Origin: CAVTQZ01 sp963737015
GTDB taxonomy: Bacteria; Actinomycetota; Acidimicrobiia; Acidimicrobiales; UBA8190
Direction: 5' to 3'
Length of the DNA stretch: 64,000 nt
Assembly: GCA_963737015.1 (NCBI GenBank)
Contig: CAVTQZ010000001.1
Coordinates: forward strand, 1,612,001-1,676,000
Position 1 is the stretch's first letter. Every line of letters begins with the position of its first letter. The notes below the pieces were generated by a model that was given only the letters and a program-made list of their open reading frames with translations, had not been told where the DNA came from and did no database searches. The position numbers and the translations under genes are program-made. This document shows positions 1 through 7,768 of the stretch, piece after piece.

Positions 1-1581
1 GAAGATCCGGTCAACGCTCTGATCGGGGAGTTGCGCGCCCGGATCCCCCGGCGCGTCGCGGTCACCGGGCCGGCCGACGAGGCGATCCCGCTCGCCGGGG
101 CGTTGCGGGACGCGGGGATGCCCACCGTCCTCTTCACCGACGAGGAGATGGCATCGACAACGGCGGATGCGCTTCACGGAGTGGACGTCCGCCCGCTCAC
201 CGACAGGGGCGAGCCGATGGAGGTGGCGCACTCGCTCCTGGACCTCTTCGGCCGAACCCCGATGGTCCGCCTCGACCGCACGGCGCGAGACCTCGAGTGC
301 ACCCTTGTGGCGAAGCTGGAGTTGTTCAACCCCGGTGGCTCCTCCAAGGACCGCATAGCCCTGGCGATGGTGGATGCGGCGGAGCTCGAGGGCAAGCTGC
401 AGCCCGGTGGCGTCATCGTGGAGCCGACGAGCGGCAACACCGGCGTCGGCCTCGCCATAGTCGCCGCGCGCCGCGGCTACCGGTGCCTGTTCGTGTGCCC
501 CGACAAGGTGGCTTCCGACAAGATCGCGCTGCTGCGGGCGTACGGAGCAGAGGTCGTGGTTTGTCCAACTTCGGTTGCTCCCGATCACCCCGACTCGTAT
601 TACTCGGTGTCCGACCGCCTGGCACGCGACACGCCGGGCGCCTGGAAGCCCGACCAGTACCACAACCCCGCCAACCCGGCTGCTCAGGAGCAGACCGGCG
701 CGGAGATATGGGACCAGACCCGAGGTCGGATCACCCATTTCGTCGCGGGCATCGGTACCGGGGGGACGATCACCGGTGTCGGTCGCCAACTGAAGAAGCT
801 CAACCCGAACGTGCAGATCATCGGCGCCGACCCCGAGGGCTCGGTGTACTCGGGTGGGTCGGGTCGGCCCTACCTGGTCGAGGGCATCGGCGAGGACTTC
901 TGGCCGGGCACCTACGACCCTTCCGTCGTGGACCGCGTCGTCGCGATCTCGGACGCGGAGAGCTTCGCGACGGCGCGCCGGGTGAGCCGCGAGGAGGGCA
1001 TCTTGACGGGCGGGTCCGGCGGCACCGCCATCGCAGCTGCTCTGCGTGTGGGACGTGAGCTACCGGGCGAAGCGGTGATGGTCGTCCACATCCCCGACTC
1101 CGGGCGCGGTTACCTGTCGAAGCTCTACAACGATTCGTGGATGGCCGACTACGGGTTCCTCCACGCGGCGGGTACGACGGTGGGGGATCTCCTCGCCTCG
1201 CGCGATCGGGCTCTTCCGTCTCTCGTCCATACCCATCCCGATGAGCTCGTGCGCGACGCCATCGGGATAATGCGCGAGTACGGCGTCAGCCAGATGCCCG
1301 TAATTAAACAGGAGCCGCCGGTGGTGCTGGCCGAGGTCGTCGGGTCCGTCAGCGAGCGCGAGTTGATGGACCGTGCATATGGCGATCCTTCCGTGCTCGA
1401 CCGGCCGGTGGTAGACGTGATGGGAGATCCGTTACCGACCGTCGGTGCGGGAGAGACGCTCGACGTCGCCGTCTCGCGCCTCGAAGGCGCCCCGGCGGTG
1501 CTCGTGCTCGACCGCGGCCACCCCGTCGGGGTACTCACCCGCGTCGACGTGCTCGCATCGCTGGCCGGGTCCTCGCGCTGA
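1..1581 (+). CDS. cbs: Cystathionine beta-synthase with C-terminal CBS-domain pair, 5' end outside window
   Basis: PLP enzyme condensing serine with homocysteine to cystathionine. Counting from the first base, the fold-type II core starts near residue 73 (MEVAHSLLDLFGRTPMVRL) and shows the PLP-lysine motif NPGGSSKDR, the phosphate loop PTSGNTG and the glycine loop GTGGT. The last third is a CBS-domain pair (VHTHPDELVRDAI, then VVDVMGDPLPTV). Order and length match mycobacterial Cbs. An ATG at 217 with AGGGG seven bases upstream would give the usual ~455 residues. However, the frame is open to the window edge with GC-rich third positions, so an N-terminal extension of at least 72 residues is likely and its real start is not visible. 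The next gene completes reverse transsulfuration. Confidence 0.93.
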   Translation, partial: EDPVNALIGELRARIPRRVAVTGPADEAIPLAGALRDAGMPTVLFTDEEMASTTADALHGVDVRPLTDRGEPMEVAHSLLDLFGRTPMVRLDRTARDLECTLVAKLELFNPGGSSKDRIALAMVDAAELEGKLQPGGVIVEPTSGNTGVGLAIVAARRGYRCLFVCPDKVASDKIALLRAYGAEVVVCPTSVAPDHPDSYYSVSDRLARDTPGAWKPDQYHNPANPAAQEQTGAEIWDQTRGRITHFVAGIGTGGTITGVGRQLKKLNPNVQIIGADPEGSVYSGGSGRPYLVEGIGEDFWPGTYDPSVVDRVVAISDAESFATARRVSREEGILTGGSGGTAIAAALRVGRELPGEAVMVVHIPDSGRGYLSKLYNDSWMADYGFLHAAGTTVGDLLASRDRALPSLVHTHPDELVRDAIGIMREYGVSQMPVIKQEPPVVLAEVVGSVSERELMDRAYGDPSVLDRPVVDVMGDPLPTVGAGETLDVAVSRLEGAPAVLVLDRGHPVGVLTRVDVLASLAGSSR

Positions 1582-1598
1582 GGAAGGCGGGAGGGGCG

Positions 1599-2762
1599 AT
1601 GGTCGACAGAAGCGAAATCAGGCATCTCGGTTTCGAGACACGCGCGATACACGGAGGTTCGGGTCCGGACCCGGCCACCGGGGCCGTGAACACTCCGGTC
1701 CACCTTTCGTCGACGTTCAAGCAGGAGGCGGTCGGCGAACACCTCGGCTTCGAGTACGCGCGTACCTCGAATCCGACCAGAGCGAGCCTCGAGTCGAACC
1801 TGGCCGTCCTCGAAGAGGCGCAGTTCGGATTCGCCTTCGCCAGCGGCATGGCGGCCGAGGACGCGGTGATGCGCGTCCTGCGCCCGGGCGATCACGTGGT
1901 CCTACCCGACGACGCCTATGGGGGCACGGTCCGGCTCGCCACGCGCGTGCTAGAGCCTCTGGGCGTCGAAGTGGACACGGTCCCGCTCTCGCAAACAGAA
2001 GGGCTCTCCCGGTACCTCAAGCCCAATACCAAGATGGTGTGGGTCGAGACGCCGACGAATCCTTTGTTGCGGATCATCGACATCGCGGCGGTCGCAGACG
2101 TCGCGCACGCCAGAGGGGCTGTCGTCGTGGTGGACAACACCTTCGCGACCCCATGGCTTCAGCTGCCGCTGCGGCTCGGTGCAGACATCGTCGTGCACTC
2201 GACCACGAAGTACCTGGGCGGACACTCAGATGTCGTCGGTGGGTTCGCCGCTACCAACGATCCCGGGCTCGCCGAGCAGGTCGCGTTCGTCCAGAACGCG
2301 GTGGGTGCCGTGCCCGGACCGTTCGACTGCTTCCTCGTTGAACGCGGCCTCAAGACCCTGGCGATCCGCATGGAGCGGCATTGCTCGACAGCGCTCGTGC
2401 TCGTCGAGCTGCTGCGGTCTCATCCGGCGGTCACGAGCGTGCTCCACCCGTCGTTGCCCGGGCATCCCGGGCACGAGGTCGCCTGCAGGCAGATGAGGAG
2501 GTTCGGAGGCATGATCAGCTTCACCCTCGCCGGTGGACAGGACGCCGCGGTGGAGGTCTGCTCCGGGACCGAGATCTTCACGCTCGCCGAGAGCCTCGGC
2601 GCGGTCGAGAGCCTCATCGAGCACCCGGGCCTCATGACCCACTCGAGCGTCGCGGGATCGGCCAACGAGGTGAGGGCCGATCTGGTCCGTTTGAGCGTTG
2701 GGCTCGAGAGCCCTTGGGATCTGGTCGACGATCTGCGCCGCGCCCTCGACTCGGTCGCTTGA
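1599..2762 (+). CDS. Cystathionine gamma-lyase / gamma-synthase family PLP enzyme
   Basis: Cys/Met-metabolism PLP enzyme of fold type I, 387 residues, a normal length. The PLP-binding lysine is about K204 in HSTTKYLGGHSDVVGG. The cofactor-binding YARTSNPTR and ASGMAAEDAV segments and the VDNTFATP aspartate motif are present. It starts at ATG 1599 after a GGGAGGGG ribosome site, 17 bases behind the cystathionine beta-synthase stop, so the two are almost certainly co-transcribed. Pairing with that enzyme favours cystathionine gamma-lyase (cystathionine to cysteine, 2-oxobutyrate and ammonia). Gamma-synthase activity with an O-acylhomoserine cannot be excluded from sequence because the subfamilies are close and many actinobacterial members do both. 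Confidence 0.92.
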   Translation: MVDRSEIRHLGFETRAIHGGSGPDPATGAVNTPVHLSSTFKQEAVGEHLGFEYARTSNPTRASLESNLAVLEEAQFGFAFASGMAAEDAVMRVLRPGDHVVLPDDAYGGTVRLATRVLEPLGVEVDTVPLSQTEGLSRYLKPNTKMVWVETPTNPLLRIIDIAAVADVAHARGAVVVVDNTFATPWLQLPLRLGADIVVHSTTKYLGGHSDVVGGFAATNDPGLAEQVAFVQNAVGAVPGPFDCFLVERGLKTLAIRMERHCSTALVLVELLRSHPAVTSVLHPSLPGHPGHEVACRQMRRFGGMISFTLAGGQDAAVEVCSGTEIFTLAESLGAVESLIEHPGLMTHSSVAGSANEVRADLVRLSVGLESPWDLVDDLRRALDSVA

Positions 2763-2770
2763 CGCGCCGT

Positions 2771-3481
2771 TCAGACCCCGAACTCGCGAAACAGCACGGC
2801 AAGCTCGCACCCCGCCGCCGTGCCGGCCTGAGAAGCCGAGTCGCGCAGGAACCTGTCGGGTTCGAAACCCGTGCCGAGGCCCTCTATGTAGGCGCGGTGC
2901 TCCCGGAGCGAAGCGATTCCCGCGTCGAGACTCGACGCGACGTCGACGTAGTGCGTGGGCGACGGCGAAGCGGCGATGTAAGCGCCGCGGATGCCTCTCC
3001 ACGGCTCACCCACCTCCGGGAAGACCCACTCGTTCGCGGCGTCCCGGCAGGCGTCGAGCAGCGCGAGGCCGACGGCGCGATGGTCGGCATGGTTGACGTT
3101 GCCGCTCCCGCCCCACGTCAGGTCGAAGTGCATGCCGATCACCACGTCGGGTCTGAGCCGGCGCAGTGCCCCTGCGATGTCACGTCGCAGCGCAAGGCCG
3201 TATTCGACGAGCCCGTCGCGGTGGCCGAGGAACTCGACATGCTCGACGCCCACCACCGAGGCGCTGCGTCTTTCCTCTTCTTCGCGCAGTGGCTTGGCCT
3301 GAGCGGGCGACATCCCGGCGATGCCGGCCTCGCCGCTAGTGGCGAGCACGTACGAAACTGATTTCTCGGCAGCGGTCCAGCGCGCCACCGCGCTCGCGAC
3401 CCCGTACTCGAGATCGTCGGGGTGGGCGACGACCGCGGCCGCCCGGTCCCAGTCCTCGGGCAGATGCTCCACCGTTGTCAC
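2771..3481 (-). CDS. PIG-L family zinc N-deacetylase
   Basis: 236-residue LmbE/PIG-L deacetylase. The zinc motif AHPDD lies at residues 19-23 and the second histidine motif HADHRAVG at about 131-138. The family removes acetyl groups from GlcNAc-type substrates; actinobacterial members include MshB and Mca of mycothiol metabolism and many lipid or antibiotic tailoring enzymes. This copy is shorter than MshB (~300 residues) and ends in a FREFGV tail, so a mycothiol role is not established. It runs convergently to the transsulfuration pair, with only eight bases between stops. Confidence 0.85.
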   Translation of the reverse strand: MTTVEHLPEDWDRAAAVVAHPDDLEYGVASAVARWTAAEKSVSYVLATSGEAGIAGMSPAQAKPLREEEERRSASVVGVEHVEFLGHRDGLVEYGLALRRDIAGALRRLRPDVVIGMHFDLTWGGSGNVNHADHRAVGLALLDACRDAANEWVFPEVGEPWRGIRGAYIAASPSPTHYVDVASSLDAGIASLREHRAYIEGLGTGFEPDRFLRDSASQAGTAAGCELAVLFREFGV

Positions 3482-3524
3482 CTCCTCGGATCTACGCCAC
3501 GTGCGGGTGTGCCATCATCCTCGC

Positions 3525-4208
3525 GTGCGGGTGAAGAGGACGTTCGCCTTCTTGGACCTGACCGGGTTCACCGCACTCACCGAGTCGAGAGGCGACCAAC
3601 AGGCGGTGGCCGTGTTGAGCGTCTTCAGAGCCGCACTACGCGACATCTGCTCGAGGCGGGGGGTGCGGATCGCAAAGTGGCTCGGCGACGGCGCGATGCT
3701 CGTGGGGGTCGAGACCACCCCTCTCGTGGCGGCCGCCTTGGAGATGCAAGCGGCGATCGATGCCGCGCCCGAGGACATCTCGATCAAGTGCGGGATAACG
3801 ACGGGCAAGGTGATACTCCTCGAGGGCGACGACTACATAGGACATGCGGTGAACATCGCCTCCAGGCTCTGCGACATGGCGAACGCCCACGAGGTTCTGG
3901 CCCTCCAGCTCCTCATCCCGCAGCTTCCGCCCTGGGCCTCGGTCAAAGAGAGCGCGCAGCTGGCGGTGGCGGGACTGGAGCACCCCGTCGACATCGTGCG
4001 TCTCGGGCTGCACGACAAGACCGGGGACTCCGTACTCGACCCGATATGTCAGATCCCCATGACCCGAGAGATGGCACTGGATCGCCGCAACGACGGGGAC
4101 GGGCTCGAGCTGTTCTTCTGCTCGGTGAGCTGCGCGGAGATGTGGGACGACAGGCGCTCGGTTTCGGATCAGGACACCGGCAGTGTGCGTGAGGGGTGGA
4201 TGCGTTGA
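3525..4208 (+). CDS. Class III adenylate/guanylate cyclase domain with C-terminal cysteine motif
   Basis: Cytosolic class III nucleotide cyclase homologue, about 227 residues from a GTG at 3525 (second GTG at 3531). The catalytic core is visible: the first metal aspartate in FAFLDLTGFTALTE, a lysine and the second aspartate in AKWLGDGAMLV, and the transition-state pair in VNIASRLCDM. These support real cyclase activity, probably as a homodimer. The last ~55 residues (DPICQIPMT, then LFFCSVSCAEMW) look like a YHS/TRASH-type metal-binding module, unusual on a cyclase. No membrane segment or receptor domain is present. The gene is divergent from the PIG-L deacetylase, so the promoter lies in the ~40 bases between them. 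Confidence 0.82.
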   Translation: MRVKRTFAFLDLTGFTALTESRGDQQAVAVLSVFRAALRDICSRRGVRIAKWLGDGAMLVGVETTPLVAAALEMQAAIDAAPEDISIKCGITTGKVILLEGDDYIGHAVNIASRLCDMANAHEVLALQLLIPQLPPWASVKESAQLAVAGLEHPVDIVRLGLHDKTGDSVLDPICQIPMTREMALDRRNDGDGLELFFCSVSCAEMWDDRRSVSDQDTGSVREGWMR

Positions 4209-4220
4209 CATGCTGTAGCA

Positions 4221-5603
4221 ATGCCACTTCATCCCCATGCTGAGCCGGACTTAGAGCTCGAGACACGTCCACAGTTCGCCCAACAGGGCGAGAAGATAAA
4301 AGTTCCGCAGAACCGTCTACCCGATCACCCTATGGCGCCCGACACCGCGGCTCAGATCGTGAGGGACGAGTTGCTCCTCGACGGCAGCGCACGTCTGAAC
4401 CTCGCGACCTTTGTCACCACTTGGATGGAACCAGAGGCGGAGAAGCTGATGGACGAGTGCGCGGCGAAGAACATGATCGACAAGGACGAGTACCCGCAGA
4501 CCGCAGAGCTCGAGAGCCGCTGCGTGAACATCCTCGCCAACCTGTGGCACGCGCCGTCGTCGGGTCACGCCGTGGGCTGCTCGACGACGGGGTCGAGCGA
4601 GGCCGCCATGCTCGCCGGGATGGCGATGAAGTGGCGTTGGCGCAAGGGAGGCACAGACACAGGTACGTCGCGGGGCGGTACGCCGAACCTCGTCATGGGC
4701 TCGAACGTCCAGGTCTGCTGGGAGAAGTTCTGCCGCTACTGGGAGGTGGAGCCGCGGATGGTCCCGGTCGGGCCCGACACGACACACCTGACCGCGGAGA
4801 AGGCCGCCTCTCATTGCGACGAGAACACCATCGGCGTGGTGACCATACTGGGCTCCACATACGACGGGTCGTACGAACCCGTCTCAGACATCGCGTCCGC
4901 GCTCGACCGGTTGGCGGCCTCCGGAGGCCCCGATGTACCCGTTCATGTGGACGGTGCCTCGGGCGCGTTCGTCGCTCCCTTCCTCGACCCGAAGCTCGCA
5001 TGGGACTTCCGTGTCGAACGGGTGTGCTCGATCAACGCATCGGGTCACAAGTACGGACTGGTCTATCCCGGCGTCGGCTGGGTCGTCTGGAGGACACGCG
5101 AATCGCTGCCAAGCGAGCTGGTATTCGACGTCAGCTACCTCGGCGGTCACATGCCGACCTTCGCCCTCAACTTCTCGAGGCCCGGCGCGCAGGTCGTCGC
5201 TCAGTACTACAACTTCCTGCGGCTCGGCTCGGAGGGCTACCGCGAGGTGCAGCAGGCGAGCCGCGACGTCGCCCGGTGGATCGCCGAGAAGATCGAGGAC
5301 ATGGGACCGTTCCAGCTCCTGTCGCGAGGCGAGGGCATTCCGGTGGTCGCCTGGCAGGCGTCGGACGACGAGCCCTGGAGCGTCTTCGACCTGTCCGAGG
5401 CGCTGCGATCCTATGGCTGGCAGGTGCCGGCCTACCGGATGCCGCCGGCCCTCGACCATGTCGCAGTTCTGCGCGTCGTCGTGCGCAACGGTTTCAGCCA
5501 CGCTCTGGCGGAGCTGTTCGTCCGAAGTGTGGAGGACTGTGTGAAGAGACTCAGGAAGACGAAGCCGGGTTCGTCAGAACCGAGAGTCGGCTTCCATCAC
5601 TGA
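4221..5603 (+). CDS. gad: Glutamate decarboxylase
   Basis: PLP-dependent group II decarboxylase converting glutamate to 4-aminobutyrate and CO2, consuming a proton. At 460 residues it has the usual length. The PLP lysine is about K277 in INASGHKYGLVYPG, the cofactor aspartate lies in VHVDGASGAF, and the STTGSSEAAM phosphate-binding segment is near 121-130. The N-terminus (NRLPDHPMAP, LNLATFVTTWMEPEA) is typical of GadA/GadB. The ATG at 4221 has no clear Shine-Dalgarno sequence and follows the cyclase stop by 12 bases. No glutamate/GABA antiporter is in the window, so an acid-resistance role is only inferred; GABA-shunt metabolism is equally possible. Confidence 0.93.
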   Translation: MPLHPHAEPDLELETRPQFAQQGEKIKVPQNRLPDHPMAPDTAAQIVRDELLLDGSARLNLATFVTTWMEPEAEKLMDECAAKNMIDKDEYPQTAELESRCVNILANLWHAPSSGHAVGCSTTGSSEAAMLAGMAMKWRWRKGGTDTGTSRGGTPNLVMGSNVQVCWEKFCRYWEVEPRMVPVGPDTTHLTAEKAASHCDENTIGVVTILGSTYDGSYEPVSDIASALDRLAASGGPDVPVHVDGASGAFVAPFLDPKLAWDFRVERVCSINASGHKYGLVYPGVGWVVWRTRESLPSELVFDVSYLGGHMPTFALNFSRPGAQVVAQYYNFLRLGSEGYREVQQASRDVARWIAEKIEDMGPFQLLSRGEGIPVVAWQASDDEPWSVFDLSEALRSYGWQVPAYRMPPALDHVAVLRVVVRNGFSHALAELFVRSVEDCVKRLRKTKPGSSEPRVGFHH

Positions 5604-5611
5604 GCGGCGAG

Positions 5612-5672
5612 GCCCCTGTGCTGAGTGCCCCTGCTGATGTCCCGTGCCCAGTGCCCCGTGCCGAGTGCCCGG
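5612..5672 (+). repeat. Short imperfect GTGCC-rich repeat
   Basis: The spacer between the glutamate decarboxylase and ferritin-like genes holds several imperfect copies of a (C/G)AGTGCCC or CCGTGCC motif about 7-14 bases apart. No gene or clear hairpin explains them. They may be slippage-derived or a regulator-binding array. Confidence 0.4.
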
Positions 5673-5727
5673 GAAAGGTCCACAGGCGGCAGGACTACGG
5701 TATTGGGTCGGGCAGCCAGGAGGCTCG

Positions 5728-6300
5728 ATGTCCGACAAGCCAAGTTACCTAAAGCTCCTCAACGCGATAGCGGTGAACGAGGCGTGGGCGCACAGGTACC
5801 TGAGCGCATGGATCGAGACGACCCCTGATCCGGAGGTCAAGGCGGTGCTGTCGAGGGTAGCCGCCCGCGAGGGCGAGCATGGAATGAGCTTCGCCAAGCG
5901 GGTCAACGAGCTCGGCTTCGAGGTGCGGGAGAAGGACGACCCGGCTGCGGCTCAGCAGCTCTCGATCGCAGCCACGACGGACTACTCCGATGTCGAGAAG
6001 TTCGAGAAGCTCGGCCTCCACGAGCTCGACAAGGCGCTCACCGTGTTCGACGACATCTTCAAGGACCATTCGATCGACATCCGGACCGGAGAGCTCCTCG
6101 GTCGCTACATAGCGGAGGAGTATGACAGCGCCCGGCTGCTGCGCCGCTGTTACGAGCAATTGGCGAGTTGGACGGCGCATGGCGAGGAGGAAGAGGCCCC
6201 CAAGGTGGAAGTCGAGGCGTCCGAGAAATTGGCGAGCCTTGCGAGCAAAGTGGACCAGCTTCAACGGACGCTCGACGATCTACGTCACCTCGTAGGCTGA
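5728..6300 (+). CDS. Ferritin-like four-helix protein
   Basis: 190-residue soluble helical protein starting at ATG 5728, chosen because CAGGAGG sits five to ten bases upstream; an in-frame ATG at 5644 lies within the GTGCC repeat. Candidate diiron ligands are in NEAWAHRYL and AREGEHGMSF near the N-terminus, with further acidic/His positions in the third and fourth helices (IAEEYDSARLLRR). This resembles rubrerythrin or ferritin-like domains of unknown substrate. The last ~35 residues (SEKLASLASKVDQLQRTLDDLR) are a predicted short coiled coil, suggesting oligomerisation. Its exact function cannot be assigned. Confidence 0.7.
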   Translation: MSDKPSYLKLLNAIAVNEAWAHRYLSAWIETTPDPEVKAVLSRVAAREGEHGMSFAKRVNELGFEVREKDDPAAAQQLSIAATTDYSDVEKFEKLGLHELDKALTVFDDIFKDHSIDIRTGELLGRYIAEEYDSARLLRRCYEQLASWTAHGEEEEAPKVEVEASEKLASLASKVDQLQRTLDDLRHLVG

Positions 6301-6322
6301 CACCGACACCTCGACGCGCCTC

Positions 6323-7391
6323 GTGACGTCCGCGACACCCGGCGCCTCCCCGGTCCGCCTCGGCGTCCTGTACGACTTCCCCCAGGCCGACGGCGGAGCC
6401 CTGTTCGAAGAAGCGCTGCGACTCGGGATCGACGAGGTCGCATCGACCGGCCGGCTGGACAGGGACTTCGAGCTGGTGGCCCGTCACGCGAAGGGCCTGC
6501 CCGCCGGAACGGCGCATGACATCGAGCTCGCCTTCTCGGAGTTGCACGAAAGCGGAGTCATCGCCGTGGTCGGCCCATCCGTGAGCGACAACGGTCTCAT
6601 CGCCTGCAAGCTCGCCGACGCGGCCCAGCTTCCGAGCATCAATTACACGGGCGGGGAGGTGACCCGGGGACGCTTCATGTTCCACTATCAGGTGGGCTCG
6701 CTCGAAGAAGAGCCGGTCGTCCTTGCCCGCCACCTCTCGGGCGAAGGTCACCGGACGGTCGGGGTCGTACACGACCGCTCCCCCGTCGGCGGCCGGTACG
6801 CGCAGTCGTTCTCGGAGGCGAGCCCCGCGGTCGGCCTCGAATTGGTGGCCAGCGCGTCGGTCCCGCCTCTCGCGCAGGACATCTCCGCCGTTGTGCGCAG
6901 GCTCAGGTCGGCCGACCCGGACGTCCTCGTGTACCTCGGGCTCGGCGTGGCGGCGAGGGCGCTCGCTCTGGGCATAGCAGGCGAGGACTGGAAGGTGCCG
7001 GTGGTCGCCAATTCCGCTCTCATGTTCGGCTACGCGGTGAAAGGACTGGCGCGCTGGCTGGGAGGGCTGGGTCTACCTGGACACGATCTCCGACGAGAAC
7101 GCGGTGCGCATGCGCCTCGCAGAGCGTTCCGCGCGTAGCGCTGCCGGGCCCATCGGTGTGGCTGCCTACGACATGGGCCGCCTCTTGGCAGAGGCGACAG
7201 CGCGCACGGATCATCTGACACGCGAGGGCATGCGCGACGCTCTGGAGAAGGTGAAGCAGATTCCGGCTGCAAGCGGGATGGATGGAACCGTCATGGGTTT
7301 CGGGAACTGGGACCATGGCGCCCTGAAAGGCCGTTACTTGGTCCTTCGGCGCTGGGAGGACGGTAAGAGCAGACAGGTCCCCCGCCAGTAG
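6323..7391 (+). pseudogene. Periplasmic-binding-protein-fold (amino-acid/amide receptor type) gene, frameshifted
   Basis: Type I periplasmic-binding fold related to branched-chain amino acid/amide receptors: RLGVLYDFPQ at the start, VGPSVSDNGLIACKLADAA and INYTGGEVTRGRFMFHYQVG in the middle, LVYLGLGVAARAL later. The first frame runs from GTG 6323 and drifts after AVKG near 7040. The conserved continuation (WEGWVYLDTISDENAVR to RRWEDGKSRQVPRQ) is in another frame and ends at 7391. Removing one A from the AAA at 7040-7042 rejoins them as AVKDWRAGWEGWVYLD, giving ~355 residues. No signal peptide or lipobox is visible, unusual for this family, so it may act in the cytoplasm. Whether the shift is real or a sequence error is unknown. 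Confidence 0.72.
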
Positions 7392-7407
7392 CCAGGCGGT
7401 CGCGCCG

Positions 7408-7761
7408 TCAGCCGGCCGGCGATCCGAGTCGCTGGATGTAGATCGAGATGTGGGCGATCAAACCTTCTTCGTCCAAGTCGAAGACGAGCGCCTCGGGCGT
7501 CGAGAGCGGGGAGCCATCGATGTTCATCGTCTCGGTCAACTCGACGAGAACGCACCCGTCTCTGGCCGATACGCGATCGACGCGCATCGAGTAGTCCTCC
7601 AAAGCGGGCATGAGGCCCGAGAGGAAATCGAGGTAGGCCCCCCTACCCGAATAAGTGTCGCCGAAGGGCCCGACCCGCACGACGCCCTCGGCGAGGCACG
7701 AGCCGACGCCTTCCCAGTCGTGGGCGACTAGGCGTTCGAGATACTCGTCGACGACGGGCAC
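7408..7761 (-). CDS. NTF2-fold / SnoaL-like protein
   Basis: 117-residue single-domain protein with the cone-shaped NTF2/SnoaL pattern: a helical start (VVDEYLERLVAHDWEGVGSCLAEGVV), a central GPFGDTYSGRGAYLDFL segment and C-terminal strands (CVLVELTETMNIDGS, LIAHISIYIQRLG). Members are small-molecule isomerases, cyclases or ligand binders. Seven bases separate it from the upstream P450 stop, so it is the last gene of the MerR-headed operon and probably acts on a product of that pathway. Specific activity unknown. Confidence 0.75.
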   Translation of the reverse strand: MPVVDEYLERLVAHDWEGVGSCLAEGVVRVGPFGDTYSGRGAYLDFLSGLMPALEDYSMRVDRVSARDGCVLVELTETMNIDGSPLSTPEALVFDLDEEGLIAHISIYIQRLGSPAG

Positions 7762-7768
7762 GACGAGC

